Shown: positions 1-11,270, counted from the stretch's first letter. The stretch is 64,000 bases of DNA from Humulus lupulus (GCF_963169125.1 NC_084793.1:213554652-213618651); one strand, 5' to 3'. Notes: a model not told the origin generated them from the letters alone. Numbers and translations are program-made.

Positions 1-1418
1 GTGGTTAGTATTCTAACTGATTGTATTATTTGAGTTCTTTGACTTGTTCGTTACCAGCTTAACCTACAGACTAGCCCATACTTACATCTTGGGAACTCGA
101 TAGTATATTTGAGTGGGAGTGTTAATCATAGATATGAACATCTATAGCTTCTGATGAAGAAGTGAACCGATGGTTTCCTTTTAGTTTGGTTCAAGGTGCT
201 AAATGGTAGATATCTCATTTTAGTAATTAATATTAATTTACTGAAATATCATTTACAAAGAACTAAGTGTTTTAAAGATAAAATACAATGAGGCGTAAAA
301 CAATATTTTAGTCCCATCTCATTGTAGACCGTCTATAGAGGATTGAGTGCCAATTATGGTTGTAACAATGGATATTTAATAACGTATCGATATTGCTCAT
401 AGAGAGTTCTATGAATTCAAGAGTGCAATTATGAGCCTTTAGTGGAGTCACGATGAATTAATAAGTTAGTAAATTTATTGTTAAATTTATGATAACTTAT
501 TGGTGCTTGATTTCATAGGCCCATGGTCCCCACTGTACCTTAGATAAAATCATCTAGATAGTCTTAATTAATTGATTTAATTATAAATTAGAATTATCAA
601 AGTTGACCAAGTCAATTTATGATAATTTCACAGAGTTATACAATTTAGAGAAGAAAATAGATTTTAGAGCAGATTTATTAATTAAGACAAATTTGTGTAT
701 ATATTAATAAATAAGTTTAAATCAAGGTTAAAATTATAAATAATTAATTGATAAAGGATTTAAATAATTATTTAATTAATAAATCAATAGAAAATAATAC
801 AGGCTTTGATTTTAAGTCCAATGAGCTTATAATTAAATGAGAAATTTCACGGGCCTAAAGCTCATGAGAATTTCGAACTAGGGCTGATAACTGGCTATTA
901 TTTTATTGATTTTTTTAATTAAAATAAATGACCTAATTGAGTCTATAAAATGAATGCTAAGAGAGAGTTGAAAAGAGATTGTTTAGATGACAGAAAGACT
1001 ATCTGACAGAAAATTAGAAGATCTCTTCTTGATGCTCTAGATTTTAGATTCTCTCTACAGCATAAGTCCTTTTCTAAACCTCAATTTTTCTCTTCTATTC
1101 TTTTTCTCTTTGTGTCTATCTCATGTGTTGAGAATTTCCCACTCTAGTCTAGGTGATTCTAAGGATACTTTGGAAGGCTGTGAAGAAAATTGAAGATCGG
1201 TTCAGTTTCTTGGTGATACCCTGCGACAAAAAGGAAACAAGGGTTAGAGAAACTAAAGGAATGACTCAATCATTTTGCTGCACAATAATGTAAGTGTTCT
1301 TATCATTATCTCTGTATGAATTCAATTTTAGAAACATGTTCTAGGTTGTCTCATATTAATTTGTTTAATATAAGATTTACATGAAAATAAATAAGATCCT
1401 GTATAAGTTTTCCCAACA
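1..1418 (+). mobile_element. Ty1/copia LTR, left part outside window (LTR0)
   Basis: An AT-rich stretch ends in CCCAACA at 1418 and is followed two bases later by a primer-binding site, which is how a 5' LTR ends. A TATAAAA box lies at 944-950, and a CT-rich untranslated-leader-like stretch follows at about 1060-1120. The left TG end is not in the window. It is only distantly similar to the other Copia LTRs here (15799-17697 and 26140-27837). It therefore need not be the mate of the LTR that follows the pol gene at 15799, although it lies upstream of the same gag/pol remains. Confidence 0.7.
944..950 (+). promoter_or_regulatory. TATA box of Copia LTR0
   Basis: TATAAAA in an LTR, about 470 bases before the LTR end, followed by a CT-rich leader. 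The position fits the U3/R boundary. This is inference from motif and context. Confidence 0.45.
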
Positions 1419-1420
1419 AT

Positions 1421-1433
1421 TGGCCTCAGAGCC
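1421..1433 (+). other. Primer-binding site of Copia 1
   Basis: TGGCCTCAGAGCC follows the LTR end after a two-base spacer. It is a mutated form of the TGGTATCAGAGC-type site, complementary to the initiator Met-tRNA 3' end, that Copia elements use to prime minus-strand DNA. Confidence 0.7.
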
Positions 1434-3349
1434 TTTGGTAATCTTTATTTTCATGCATGAACATGGTAAAATTGAATTATTTGATGTGTTGAGTAATTGG
1501 ATGGATTTCAAGTTTTTTATGAAGCATATTGAATTTTATGTGATTATAAGCATATTTAGGTTTTTTTGTTGTGTTTTCTTTGCAAATAATTTTTATATAA
1601 ATGCTTTATTTGATGTAAAACATGGTAAAAAATTATTTAGCAAACAGTTTTGGGTTGAAAAATTACACAAGTTTTATTAATTCTTTTTTTCCTTTCGGGC
1701 AGTGGCCGCGGCCACCAGTTTTCACTGGCCATGGCTTGGGTAACAACGGCTAGTGGCAGCGGCCACCAACAACCCTTGGCTGTGGCCAACACGCGTTTTT
1801 TTTTACCTAAATGCATAAATGCATATAGTCTGGTTTAAAATCAGTTCATCCTTTGGGATTTTAGGTCTCTGCCTAAATGCATATACATATAATCTTTATT
1901 ATATTTATGATACTCAAAACTAAGTTCTTATAATTATTTAATGTCTCAATCCATAATAGATTGACAACTGCTGACTATTCCCACCGTTTAGCAAATGTCA
2001 ATTCGAAAATATAACATTCGATCCATTAAACACTCTTTCATTGAGTTGTAGGAATATTGTCTCATGTACTCTTTTCTAGTAAAAGAATAAATAGACATTT
2101 ATTATTTAGATAATACATCCTCCTTACCAGGAAGGCAAAACACCTTTCTTGGATTTTGTAAATCAAAGTATTTAATTAATCAAGATAATTTGAAAAATTG
2201 TTTTCTTATTATTATTTTGGACCACCAATGACACATATCCTACCGAAAGTAAAGTAAAGAAGCCCGATGAACATCAAGGCGGTTTTATTTTATTTTTTTT
2301 AATTTTATAAAGTGGTTGTAAAATTAGAAATACCCAAAAGCACCCGGTTCAACATTTATTGTTTATTTATTTACTTAAATAATTATTTTCATGTGATTGA
2401 TGTGATTGACATGTTCATGCATTTTCTGCCATACATAAAAATCCACACAGTCATAATCATGCATCTCATTGGTAGAAACATGATTATTAGGATTGTTTTA
2501 TATGTTTATATGAATTGTTTTGTGAAACCAATTGCATATAAATTACTTAGTTTTATTCTTTGAAAACTTGGTAAAATATCACACTATTTTGTTTAAGTCT
2601 TTATGACTTAATTTCTTTAAACCAACTTTATTCTAAAATTGTTTTTTAGTAAAGTTTAGATGAACATAATTGGTTATTTAAAATTGGATATGGACCTAGA
2701 AACTCGCTTTCTTTCCAATTTTAATCATGTTCATAAAGTTTAAAGAATCTATAATTAATTTGGAATTAATTAGGTTAAAAAAACTTATTTCAAAATAGTG
2801 AGTGGGAGAGGGTTTATATCTCAAACATAACCCATGGTCTCCATTATTAATATAACACCGTGAGATGTGAATAGCGCCTCACGACGACTTTGTTTTCGTC
2901 CCCCTAAGGAAGGTGTCTAGACATATCAATAGCAAAGTTATATTTCTTACAAAGATAGGAACTAATGATGAATTTTAGGTTTGACCGACCCTAAGGTGGC
3001 ATGTCCTAAGTTAAGTTATGAACTTCGAAATAATGGGTTACACTCACAAAGTTATGATTAAGCTTTTGCAGTGGATAATCATAACTTGAACAAACTAAGC
3101 GGTACTTTAATGTTTAAAAGAGAAAATAAAGAGCTATTTTAAGTTTTAAATAATAAAGATAAGAATGTCTTATAAATTTTCTAAGATTAAATTGACCGAC
3201 CCTAAGGCCACACTTTAATTGTTAGAAAGTTTTATCGTGGAAATTAATCTTTTTTTATGTGTTTTAATTGTGCTCATGCATCACGTTTAATTTCCGAAAC
3301 TTTGATATTTATTCTAAATATAATAATATTTGTATTTATTTATTCCCAG
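1434..3349 (+). mobile_element. Copia 1 untranslated leader
   Basis: A long leader between the primer site and gag with no credible gene. It contains a GC-rich block with repeated GGCC/GCGGCC words (about 1700-1795) and an inverted pol fragment (1815-2176). From about 2390 to 3130 it is recognisably homologous, in opposite orientation, to the leader of the minus-strand Copia at 22740-23600. Shared landmarks are AAATAGTGAGTGGGAGAGGG, the phrase CATGGTCTCCATTATT, and GACCGACCCTAAGG. It ends in a splice-acceptor-like TTATTCCCAG at 3340-3349, directly before the gag homology. Confidence 0.65.
1815..2176 (-). pseudogene. Inverted Copia pol fragment (RT end to RNase H)
   Basis: Read on the minus strand, this stretch gives broken Copia pol. 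It begins near the NSKKG-like position after the RT active site and continues through counterparts of the MRKYPYAS, VGIVSxxQS and KYxxxTxxYM blocks seen at 15121-15300. It has several stops and no complete motif. The last 80 bases (about 2095-2176) are nearly identical to 20174-20255, where the minus-strand Copia pol begins. It sits backwards in the leader of a plus-strand element, so it arrived by rearrangement or insertion. Confidence 0.6.
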
Positions 3350-3705
3350 CAAAAATTTCTATTGGTGAATTACACACCGATGCTTTTCTCAAATCCTTGG
3401 TTTTTGAACCTGAAAATATGCAACACTGGTTTCGAGGCATGTTGACCATTTTTTCTTATAAAAAGATGATGTCAATAGTCTGTGAAAAACCCCCAACAAA
3501 ACCACCTTTGGCTACTAGTTATGAAGTAGAAAAAAAAAATGCAAATTGAATGAAATCCGATCGGTTCGCACGTTATTGCATGCTTTCAACCATGCCAAAC
3601 GAAACAAAAGAAAAATATATACACTATAACTCAGCACATGATATGTGGCGAGCAATGACAGAGGTAGTCTTTGTTGAGTGTCATCGTTTATATCAAACGA
3701 AAAAG
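3350..3705 (+). pseudogene. Copia 1 gag, first exon (broken)
   Basis: The translation resembles the N-terminal Copia GAG (UBN2-type) domain. It has an FEPENMQHWFRG block (the conserved W of the capsid-like fold), an acid/proline stretch, then ARYCMLSTMPNETKEKY and HDMWRAM blocks. One in-frame stop at 3547-3549 separates the halves, and there is no convincing ATG at the start. The stretch is bounded by an AG acceptor-like site at 3348-3349 and a GGTAAAT donor-like site at 3706. It aligns with 22215-22598 on the minus strand, where both boundaries recur. GAG proteins assemble the cytoplasmic virus-like particle. Confidence 0.7.
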
Positions 3706-3829
3706 GTAAATAAGATTTACATATATTTTTCAACTTTGAATAATAGATTCAAATACTATGAATATCATATTCAAAAATTTTGGATAGTAGATTAAAAAAT
3801 ATATGCCACTAATCTATTTTTCTTTACAG
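3706..3829 (+). other. Predicted intron inside Copia 1 gag
   Basis: This is 124 bases, starting GTAAATAAG and ending TTTTTCTTTACAG, with a branch-site-like GCCACTAATC about 20 bases before the end. The other Copia copy has GTAAATTCG, GCCACTAATAA and TATGTTCTAG at the same place (22124-22214). Shared position and signals support a real intron; there is no transcript evidence here. Confidence 0.5.
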
Positions 3830-4254
3830 AATTAGAACCCTGAAAAGGAGGAAGAGACTGATGAGGATTTGAATAGCGAGTAAAGAGCTGGAGAAGTTGG
3901 AGAGTAGTTTTATTGTTAGTTGAACAATTTAAATTTCTTTATTTTGTTTTAGAAATTTTAGATTTCTATAAACAAAGAAAACTACAGTCTAGAAACCTAG
4001 TTTATTATGAATAATTTTGATTATTAATGTTTGGAAACTTATTTCTAATTTTCTGCATAACATTTATTTCTTTTATTAATAAAGTAGTTATTATTTAAAG
4101 AAATTATCTATTTACTTGTTATGCAAATGCTTTGGGATAAACAAAGTTTACATACTTATAATGAATGACAAATTTTTATAATTCTGAATTATTTAAAAAA
4201 TGCTAATCCTAAATCTATTAAGCTGATTCCGATAGTGAAACATATCTATATTAC
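3830..4254 (+). other. AT-rich spacer between gag and pol of Copia 1
   Basis: After the acceptor there is a short purine-rich stretch (about 3838-3910) reading as an acidic or lysine-rich tail that soon meets stops. About 340 bases of AT-rich DNA without coding potential follow. The GAG zinc knuckle and the aspartic protease expected here in a Copia element are not visible, so they were lost or never belonged to this gag unit. Confidence 0.5.
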
Positions 4255-5489
4255 TTGAGATTGGGCCATATTGGTCTAGACAGAATAAATAGGCTTGTAA
4301 AGGGTAGTCCTTTAAGAGAACTATCTATTGGATCTCTCCCTATTTATGAATCCTGTCTAGAAGACAAAATGACCAAGAGACCTTTCTCTGCTAAAGGTTC
4401 AAGAGCCACATAACCACTTCAGCTAGTACATATGGATGTTAGCGATCCACTTAATGTACAAGCAAGAGGAGGTTATGGATATTTCGTCACTTTCATTGAC
4501 AATTATTCAAGATATGGTTACCTATACTTGATGCAAAGAAAATCTGAAACTTTTGGAAAGTTCAAATAATTTCAAGCATAGGCTAAAAAGCAATTAGGTA
4601 AATCACAAAAAGTACTTCGATCTGATTGAGGAGGAGAGTACTTGAATTTTGAATTCGAGGACCATTTACGTGAGCATGACATTCAATTCCAACTCACTGC
4701 ATCTGAAAAGCCACAGTGAAATAATGTTTCAGAAAGACGGAACAGAACGTTATTAGATATGGTTAGATCAATGATAAGTTTCTCATCATTACCATTGTCA
4801 TTCTGGGGCTATGCGATTCAATGTGTTCTATACATATTGAATGTTGTTCCATCTAAGTCTATCCAAAAGACACCCATAGAATTATAAAGTGGTTGTAAAC
4901 CTAGTTTACACTATTTTTGAATTTGGGGGTGTCCTGCACGTGTACTTAAAGGAAAGATTGGGAAGTTGGAATCACGTTTTGAAAGTGTGCATGTTTGTGG
5001 GATATTCCAAAGAGACTAGAGGTGGAATTTTCTATAGTCCAAAAGAAAATAAAACATTTGTATCGACAAATGCAACTTTTCTTGAAAATGACTATGTTAA
5101 TAACCACAAACCTCTCAGTAAGGTTGTTCTAGAGGAGAAGGTCTCAAATGAAGTCGCAAAGTCACCAGCAACAATTAATGATAAAATAACCAAAGAAACC
5201 ACAATTCCTGAAAAGGAAAAACCAGTGCAACGTCGTAGTAGGAGGATTGTGAGACAGCCTATTCGCTACGAACATGAGGCACGCGTTCTTATATCAGATA
5301 CTGAAATGGATGATCCATTGACTTTTAAAGAAGCAATGGAAGACCCTAATGTTGATAAGTGGCAAGCTGCCATGAATCAAGAAATGGAATCAATGTATTC
5401 CAATTCAATCTGGGAACTTGTAGATCTGCTTGGCAATGTTAATGCCATTGGATGTAAATGGATCCACAAGAAGAAAAAGGGTGCAGATG
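4255..5489 (+). pseudogene. Copia 1 pol, first part: integrase and start of RT
   Basis: The first blocks are LRLGHIGLDRI (GAG-pre-integrase) and a mutated zinc segment. The integrase core follows: MDVSDPL...FVTFIDNYSRYGY, an RSD-GGEY block, and an NNVSERRNRTLLDMVRSM block containing the catalytic E. There are in-frame stops and a frameshift near 4980. After it, frame 2 is open to the break and includes VCMFVGYSKETRGG, FVSTNATFLE and the pre-RT segment ending WIHKKKKGAD. The reading is cut at 5489 by a solo LTR and resumes at 14414 in the same codon context. Integrase inserts cDNA; RT copies RNA. Stops such as D-TGA-GG (expected CGA) suggest CpG decay. Confidence 0.85.
5485..5489 (+). repeat. 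Target-site duplication AGATG, left copy
   Basis: AGATG precedes the TG of the solo LTR and is repeated at 14409-14413 after its CA end. Removing the insert and one copy restores the pol reading frame, which proves the boundaries. Confidence 0.93.
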
Positions 5490-6154
5490 TGTAGTGCACC
5501 AAATTTTTTTTTAGTTATTAAAATTTTGTGTTTTATTTTATTTAAGTGTTAAGTGTAGTGATTAATTTTTATATAAATGTTTGCATATTTTATTTAATTG
5601 TTTGTTTTCTTTATTTAGTTGTTTGTTAATCTAAATAAATTGTTAGAATTGTTTGGTATAATATTTTTGAATTTAATTTTGTTAATTGTTTGTTTGAATA
5701 TTTATTTTAATATGTGAATAATTGTGTAACTTGTTTATTTTACTATTAGTGCTACATTTTAATAAGTGTGCCAATTTATGGGATTAAAATGGGTTACTTT
5801 GCTTATTTTTGAGTGTGTGCCGAAATGTGTGTGTGTGTGTGAATGTGTTTTATTTTATTTTATTTAATTTATTTATGTATTTATTTTCATTATAGAAAAG
5901 GAAATGATAGTATGAATCTAGACCTAATGTGAGTCTTGAACGTTTTTCCTTTTATTATGAAAAGAAAAGAAAAGAAATATAAGTTGTCATCTTGCAGGAA
6001 AAGATGACAAGGTTTATTTTGATTTGGTTCACATTAGGATAAGGGTTTAGGTGAGGTGTAAGGAGAGGAAATGATGGGATTTAGCTTAATTTATGGGATA
6101 GGAATTTGGCTTTTCACACTTGAGTTCTTTTATTAAGGTTAGGTCACTAGAGGC

Positions 6155-6162
6155 TATAAATA
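6155..6162 (+). promoter_or_regulatory. TATA box of LTR A1
   Basis: TATAAATA about 55 bases before a (GA)n-rich leader, the usual layout at the U3/R junction of plant LTRs. Confidence 0.55.
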
Positions 6163-6218
6163 GGAGGGTATGGAAGCCTTGGGATTCTTTTGCTTGTGGC
6201 TGCCGAAATTAGAAAGAG

Positions 6219-6242
6219 AAGGAGAGAGAGAGAGAGAGAGAG
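6219..6242 (+). repeat. (GA)n microsatellite in LTR A1
   Basis: A pure AG run in the presumed transcribed leader. The other family A copies have it too (29927-29941, and as CT on the plus strand at 59620-59672). Confidence 0.8.
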
Positions 6243-7577
6243 GCGTGAAAGAGAGAGAAGGAGGAGAAGAAAGGAAGAAGAAGGAGGAGGTCTTAGGTAT
6301 GGTTTTTCTTATGATTCCTTGTTGTTTTAAGATTTAGGTTTATCTTCCTCATTATCTTAAGTCTTTTTTCTATGTTCTTCTTCATGGGTTTCAAAAACCC
6401 TAGGGTATTCAAGGGTGATTATCACTTGGATGTTGATCAAGTTGTGTTCTTGATTTTACAATCAAGAGAGGTATTGAATCTCTACCCCTAATGTTATGGT
6501 GTTCTCTTGAGTTCTTGGATTTGTGGATATTTTCAATATATTGATGCATGGGAGATTGATCTAGGTGTGGGTAGGGGTTTATGGTGTTGGTTTGATTTTT
6601 ATTGTTGTATGTTCATAATATGTGTAATGAGATGATTATTGAAATATGGTGTTGATGATATTTTATGATTTTATGTATGTATGTTTCGGCCTATGGGGTT
6701 TGGGCATATTGGGTTGTTTGATTTTCTTGTGTTTCATACATGTTAGAAACATGCTAGGTTTCATGTGTTTATAGATGAGGATGTTGTGTAAATTCTTGAT
6801 GGGTATCCTAGGTGTTTCGGCCTAGGAGTGATGTTCAAGCATGATTGTTTTTCTTGTATGTTTTAAAATCAATTGTGAATCTAGAAACATGATAGGGTGT
6901 ATATGAGATTATGTATCAATAAATTATGGTATGCATGAAAAATAATAGGAACATGTTAGGTTTAATATAAAGGCATATATGAAGATTGATGTTTATGTTA
7001 TTCATGCATGTTGTATTGTTATTTTGTTGGGTTGCATGTATGAACTCAATGGAGATAGAATAAGGTTTTGGAAGGTTGTAATTGAATATGTGTTGGTTAT
7101 TTTCTTGAATTATTTGTATAATAAGAGCATGTTAGGATTTGTGATTGATTGTGATAATTAGACATGTATGATTTTGTATGAATTTTTGAGAGGCATGAGA
7201 TAAAAGATAAAATTCATGATGATTTATGCTTGCTGATTTTGTGATTAAATGGTAAAAAGATTGATGAAATAATGATGTGCATGCATAAGGAATGTCTCTA
7301 ATGATATGTGGTATTTGTGGGAATAAAATGGTGTTTTAATTCACACTTAAAATGATGTTTTTGCACAAATAATTACCCAATGTTGACGGTAAGAACTCGT
7401 CAACGATTGATGGTTAGAAAACTTCAATCTCTATACTATAAGAAGCTATGAATTAGATAGAAAGCACTCTAAACAACAGGAGAAAACTCAGGAAAGCATG
7501 AGAACCAGAAGCATATATTTCATAAGTCTCATTTTTACATTCAGTTTTCCAACCCCTTAGCCTGAGGGGTTGGAGCC

Positions 7578-7585
7578 TATTTATA
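7578..7585 (-). promoter_or_regulatory. TATA box of family G LTR
   Basis: TATAAATA on the minus strand in a GC-rich setting; it is the main clue to orientation. Confidence 0.5.
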
Positions 7586-8029
7586 GGGGAGGCTCTATTG
7601 GCCCAGGATACAAACAAGTCCCAGACCACTGGGACGTACATAGGTACTCTGATAAAGTAGTGGCTCAGGACGTAGTGGTGTCTACCCTGATGGTGTCAGA
7701 GTCGTGGCCTTGGACATAGTACTGTCGGCTCTGGCGCATGGTCGGGGGTGTCCAAGTGGTCTCACCACTCTTCGTACAGGTCCGTACCGCCACTACCCCT
7801 CAGACGTAGATCATAGGGTCGTGCCTCTGTTCTCTCCATAACCGTACACCCCGTGTCAGCGCACGTGTTCCGTACTCGGTGGTCCTCATCAATTCCCGTT
7901 CAATGCTCCATGTTCGTTTGGCATATCAACAAGATTCCCCTAAGTGATCTCATGCCTGTGCCAAGGAGGCTTCATCCTATGCATGTCCTGAGAAGTCGAG
8001 GTGCCGAGGGTCAGGGCCGGCCTATGCGG

Positions 8030-8280
8030 ATCGCATAGACACGAGGCTAGGAGCACGGGTACCTCAACACACCCCTCACCCTCGCATAGCGAGGCTGCCT
8101 CTCCTCCTTCCGAGCGCAGCGTCGCGAGGCTAGGAACACGGATACCTCAACACAGCCCTCACCCTCGCATAGCGAGGCTGACGTTCTTCCTCTGAGGTGC
8201 AGCGTCGCGAGGCTAGGAGCACGAACACCTCAACACAGCCCTCACCCTCGCATAGCGAGGCTGACGTTCTTCCTCCGAGT
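8030..8280. repeat. 83-bp tandem repeat, 3 units, with CCTCGC-ATA-GCGAGG hairpin
   Basis: The palindromic word CCTCGCATAGCGAGG occurs at 8080, 8163 and 8246, an exact 83-bp period. Each unit also contains a GCGAGGCTAGGA block (8041, 8124, 8206). Related words (CATAGCGAGGGTGAAG, CCTCGCCTAGTGAGG) continue to about 8395. Confidence 0.88.
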
Positions 8281-9802
8281 GTGGACGAGGCTTGATGCCT
8301 GCTGGAATGGGGCGCACGCGGATGGCCTGCTGGGGACCTTCACATAGCGAGGGTGAAGCTTGGCAAGTGGCCGAATTCCCTCGCCTAGTGAGGGTGACTC
8401 TCTTACCCCAACTCCCTCACCATCATGCGATGCCCTTTCAAGATGTCTCGTAGTATAGAGCTTCACTTGTGAATAGAATTCACAGGGAAAAAATTCCGCA
8501 TTTACACCCACAGATTTATTTATTTTTTTATATTTTGATGAAAATATGAGTTTTAAAAAAATGAAAATGGTGATTTTAATGATAAATATGATTGCTGGAA
8601 TTTTTGTAAAAAAATGTGTAGTGTGTTTTAATAATATGAATTTGATTAGTATTTGAAATAAATAAAACCCTAAACTATGGTAATATTAAAAATGGTATTT
8701 TTAATATAGTATGGGTGTTTATTTTAATAGTTACGATTTTTCTTTATTTGATTATGAAAAAAATATTGAACTTAATTTATTTGTGATTTTTTTAAAGAAA
8801 TTAAATGGTGGCTGAAAGTTTAGTTTAATAAGTTTAAAATAATAATTTAATTGTCACATATGAATTTATGTTACATAGAATTAAGTCTTAAAATAATTCA
8901 AGCAAAAATATATTTTTCCTACACTTAAAATATATATTTTTCTCACATCAACTATGTAACACAATTAATTAAATTAAATTAACATTTTCTAAGGAAACAT
9001 GATAATCATAGGTATTTTAAATATATTTCAAGCATTTGTTATTTCTTTGTAATTTGAATATAATAAATGGATTTATCACATATTTTTTTTAATGGTTAAA
9101 TAAAATTATTTTTATGACATACAAATAATGTCTTGAGAGATTTAATCAACCTAGTAATTTTTAAGAATATAATGAATAGTAAACAAAGCATGTTACAAGT
9201 TTATTATTTTTAAAACGATAGAAGTAAGATGCATAGAATTATCGTTTTAAACGCCACAATTACGCAACGTTCCCACATATGCATATTGCATGCAAATTCA
9301 CTTTTATGTCCAGAATTATGTCTGTTATGCAACCATGTAGTTTTTATAGAAGGATCATGCATGCAATATAGGTAGAATGAACATTATTCTTTTTATGACC
9401 TTATGTGTAACTAAGCATATTTGTATGTTATGCGTAACTCTCACCATGCGTGCATGGCCCATGCACACATGAGTTATATGAAAGGGAAAAATAGTAATTA
9501 TGTGAAGCTAAGGAATGTCGTTTTGATTATGGCATAGGCTCGTTGAGAAGTTGTGGTTTTACTTAGCTTGGACCTGAGGTAAGGAAGTTAGATAGAATTT
9601 ATGATTATTATACTATGAATGGTTAGACTGTTGTGTGAATGAAAATGTTATAAATTATGAATGCTATAATGTGATGATATGTTGGCTTGTATGAATGCTG
9701 TATGATATGAATGGATGTTAGCGTGATGAACGCGACGCATCAAAATGGGTTGCTAAGGATATGAAGACGTAACCCGAGTTACTAAGGATAAGAAGACGTA
9801 AC

Positions 9803-9805
9803 TCC
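9803..9805 (+). repeat. CACTA target-site duplication TCC, left
   Basis: TCC precedes CACTA and recurs at 13690-13692. The uninterrupted LTR copy reads GTAACTCC-TAGGGCGG (32151-32165), confirming a 3-bp duplication as expected for CACTA transposons. Confidence 0.88.
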
Positions 9806-10312
9806 CACTACAAAAAATCTGATCTTTACCTACCAATATATATTGGTAGGTAAAGGGAACCTTTACCCACCAATATTTATTCGTAAGATTTATTGGTAGG
9901 TAAATATTGCCAATATTATAATATTTTAGAAGGATGATTATCTACTAATAATATGGGTAAGTAAAGAGTGTTACCCTACACATATACTGGAGGGAAATTT
10001 TTTTGCATTTGGCGCCAATATTTCCCTCTTATTATTTTAATTTTTAATAAAAATGATGCTGAGTTGTGTGATGATGTGTTAAAAATATCCTACATGTCAT
10101 CTTACTTATTTTTAACATGTCATATTATTTTTAACAAATGGTACAAATCTTAAAAACAAATAAACATTACAAAAACAAAAATTAAAATTAAATTAATTCT
10201 AACTATCAGTAAAAACAAAATCATAATAATATATATTTTATCATTTAACCTTTCAAACATAAAAAAATACTTTGGTTGTCTGCCCTCTCTCCCTCTTAGA
10301 AAACCAGTCGAA

Positions 10313-10460
10313 GAAGAAGCGCCCATCCTCAGCGAGAGTACCCCGGAGGCCCCGACGCTGACCATCGCCTGAGAAGAAGCGCCCATCCTCAGCGAGAGTA
10401 CCCCCGAGGCCCCGACGCTGACCATCGCCTGAGAAGAAGCGCCCATCCTCGCCTGAGAGA
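10313..10460. repeat. 60-bp GC-rich tandem repeat in the CACTA element
   Basis: GAGAAGAAGCGCCCATCCTC begins successive units exactly 60 bases apart (about 10311, 10371 and 10431), the last one partial. Being a multiple of three, the repeat keeps several frames open and produces repetitive spurious translations on the minus strand. Confidence 0.9.
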
Positions 10461-11055
10461 AGAACCCATACTCGCCGACCGCCACCTGAGAAGAAGTACC
10501 CAAATGTGCACGAGCAGGGTGCCCCTTCCGTCCTCCCCTGAAGCCCAGATTCTTCATAGCGTATCATATTCTTCATGAATCGAAATCTCGATTCTCAAAT
10601 CTTGTGGGAGTAAATCATGAACCTGAAAACTTGAGGTAACCCTCCAGCTATATACATATACTTAGATATTATGTGTGTCTTGAAATCTATAAATGGGGGA
10701 TTTTGTGTTGTTCTTGATAGAGAACAACTTGTTGACATGCTTGGTAGCTGAGAAAATATGGGAAGAAGGAATCATTTTCAGACTCTACACATGGGATATT
10801 GTATCTTTCTGTTGGTGTGATGTTCATCCCTTTTCTCACCCCATTTTTCTGGACTTAAAGGTTCATATAAAGCTTTTGAGGCTTTTTATTTTGTTTATTA
10901 TAATTTTTTTCTTTTAACTTTAAGATGTCAACTTGTATAAAACTCAAGTTTCTGCAACAATTTTTTTTAATTGTTTTCTTTTCTGATTGTATATCACCTT
11001 ATTGTTCAACATTTCTAATTTTATATCTCATCAAAATCTTATGGCATTTTCCTAG

Positions 11056-11270
11056 GGGCATTTTGAAGATGTTGAAAAGCCACTGCCTTTACCCTCTAAA
11101 GCACCAAGAGAAAAAAAGGAGCTGGTAAGCATATTATTATTTGGTATTGATATTTGGATTCTTCACTTTCTTTTGAGTTCCCATGATGGAAGAAGTAATT
11201 TTTTCCAACTTTTTTTTAATGATATGCAGGATGAGAATAAGAGAAAAAGGGTCTGGCTGAAATTTATGAG
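11056..11270 (+). pseudogene. Two exon-like pieces of an unidentified captured gene
   Basis: Piece one (11056-11124, 23 codons) lies between TTTTCCTAG and GTAAGC and reads FEDVEKPLPLPSKAPREKKEL. Piece two (11230-11270) lies between TGATATGCAG and GTTCGT and starts DENKRKRVWLKFM. Both are open, with codon composition unlike the AT-rich surroundings. They are highly charged, as is typical of a transit or linker region. I do not recognise the gene. A further open stretch (about 11488-11610) reads ELGRTDRPIRKYIDFKPW. A frame at 11535-11831 has a hydrophobic segment (VVISSFIFALGAILI) preceded by a conserved-looking region. These may be one captured gene or several. Confidence 0.4.

Larger units (their letters stand above)
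7381..8506 (-). mobile_element. Family G solo LTR inserted in A1
   Basis: It interrupts LTR A1 exactly where the uninterrupted copy reads ATTACC-TCCAGA (30895). On the plus strand it begins TGTTGACGGT and ends TTTACA, so it is TG...CA on either strand. The flanks are CCCAA (7376-7380) and CCCAC (8507-8511), a one-mismatch 5-bp duplication. A TATAAATA box read on the minus strand (7578-7585) sets the orientation. It is 1126 bases, far more GC-rich than its surroundings, with three 83-bp tandem units. No protein coding is recognised. Confidence 0.78.

Noticed and set aside
8030..8280. Repeats with a palindromic core resembling a CRISPR array
   Set aside because: The whole 83-bp unit is repeated, with no unique spacers, in a plant LTR; it is a tandem repeat.
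10150..10576. Minus-strand frames of 107-135 codons with a 20-residue repeat
   Set aside because: The repeat is a direct product of the 60-bp tandem array, whose period is a multiple of three; no family is recognised and no start context stands out.
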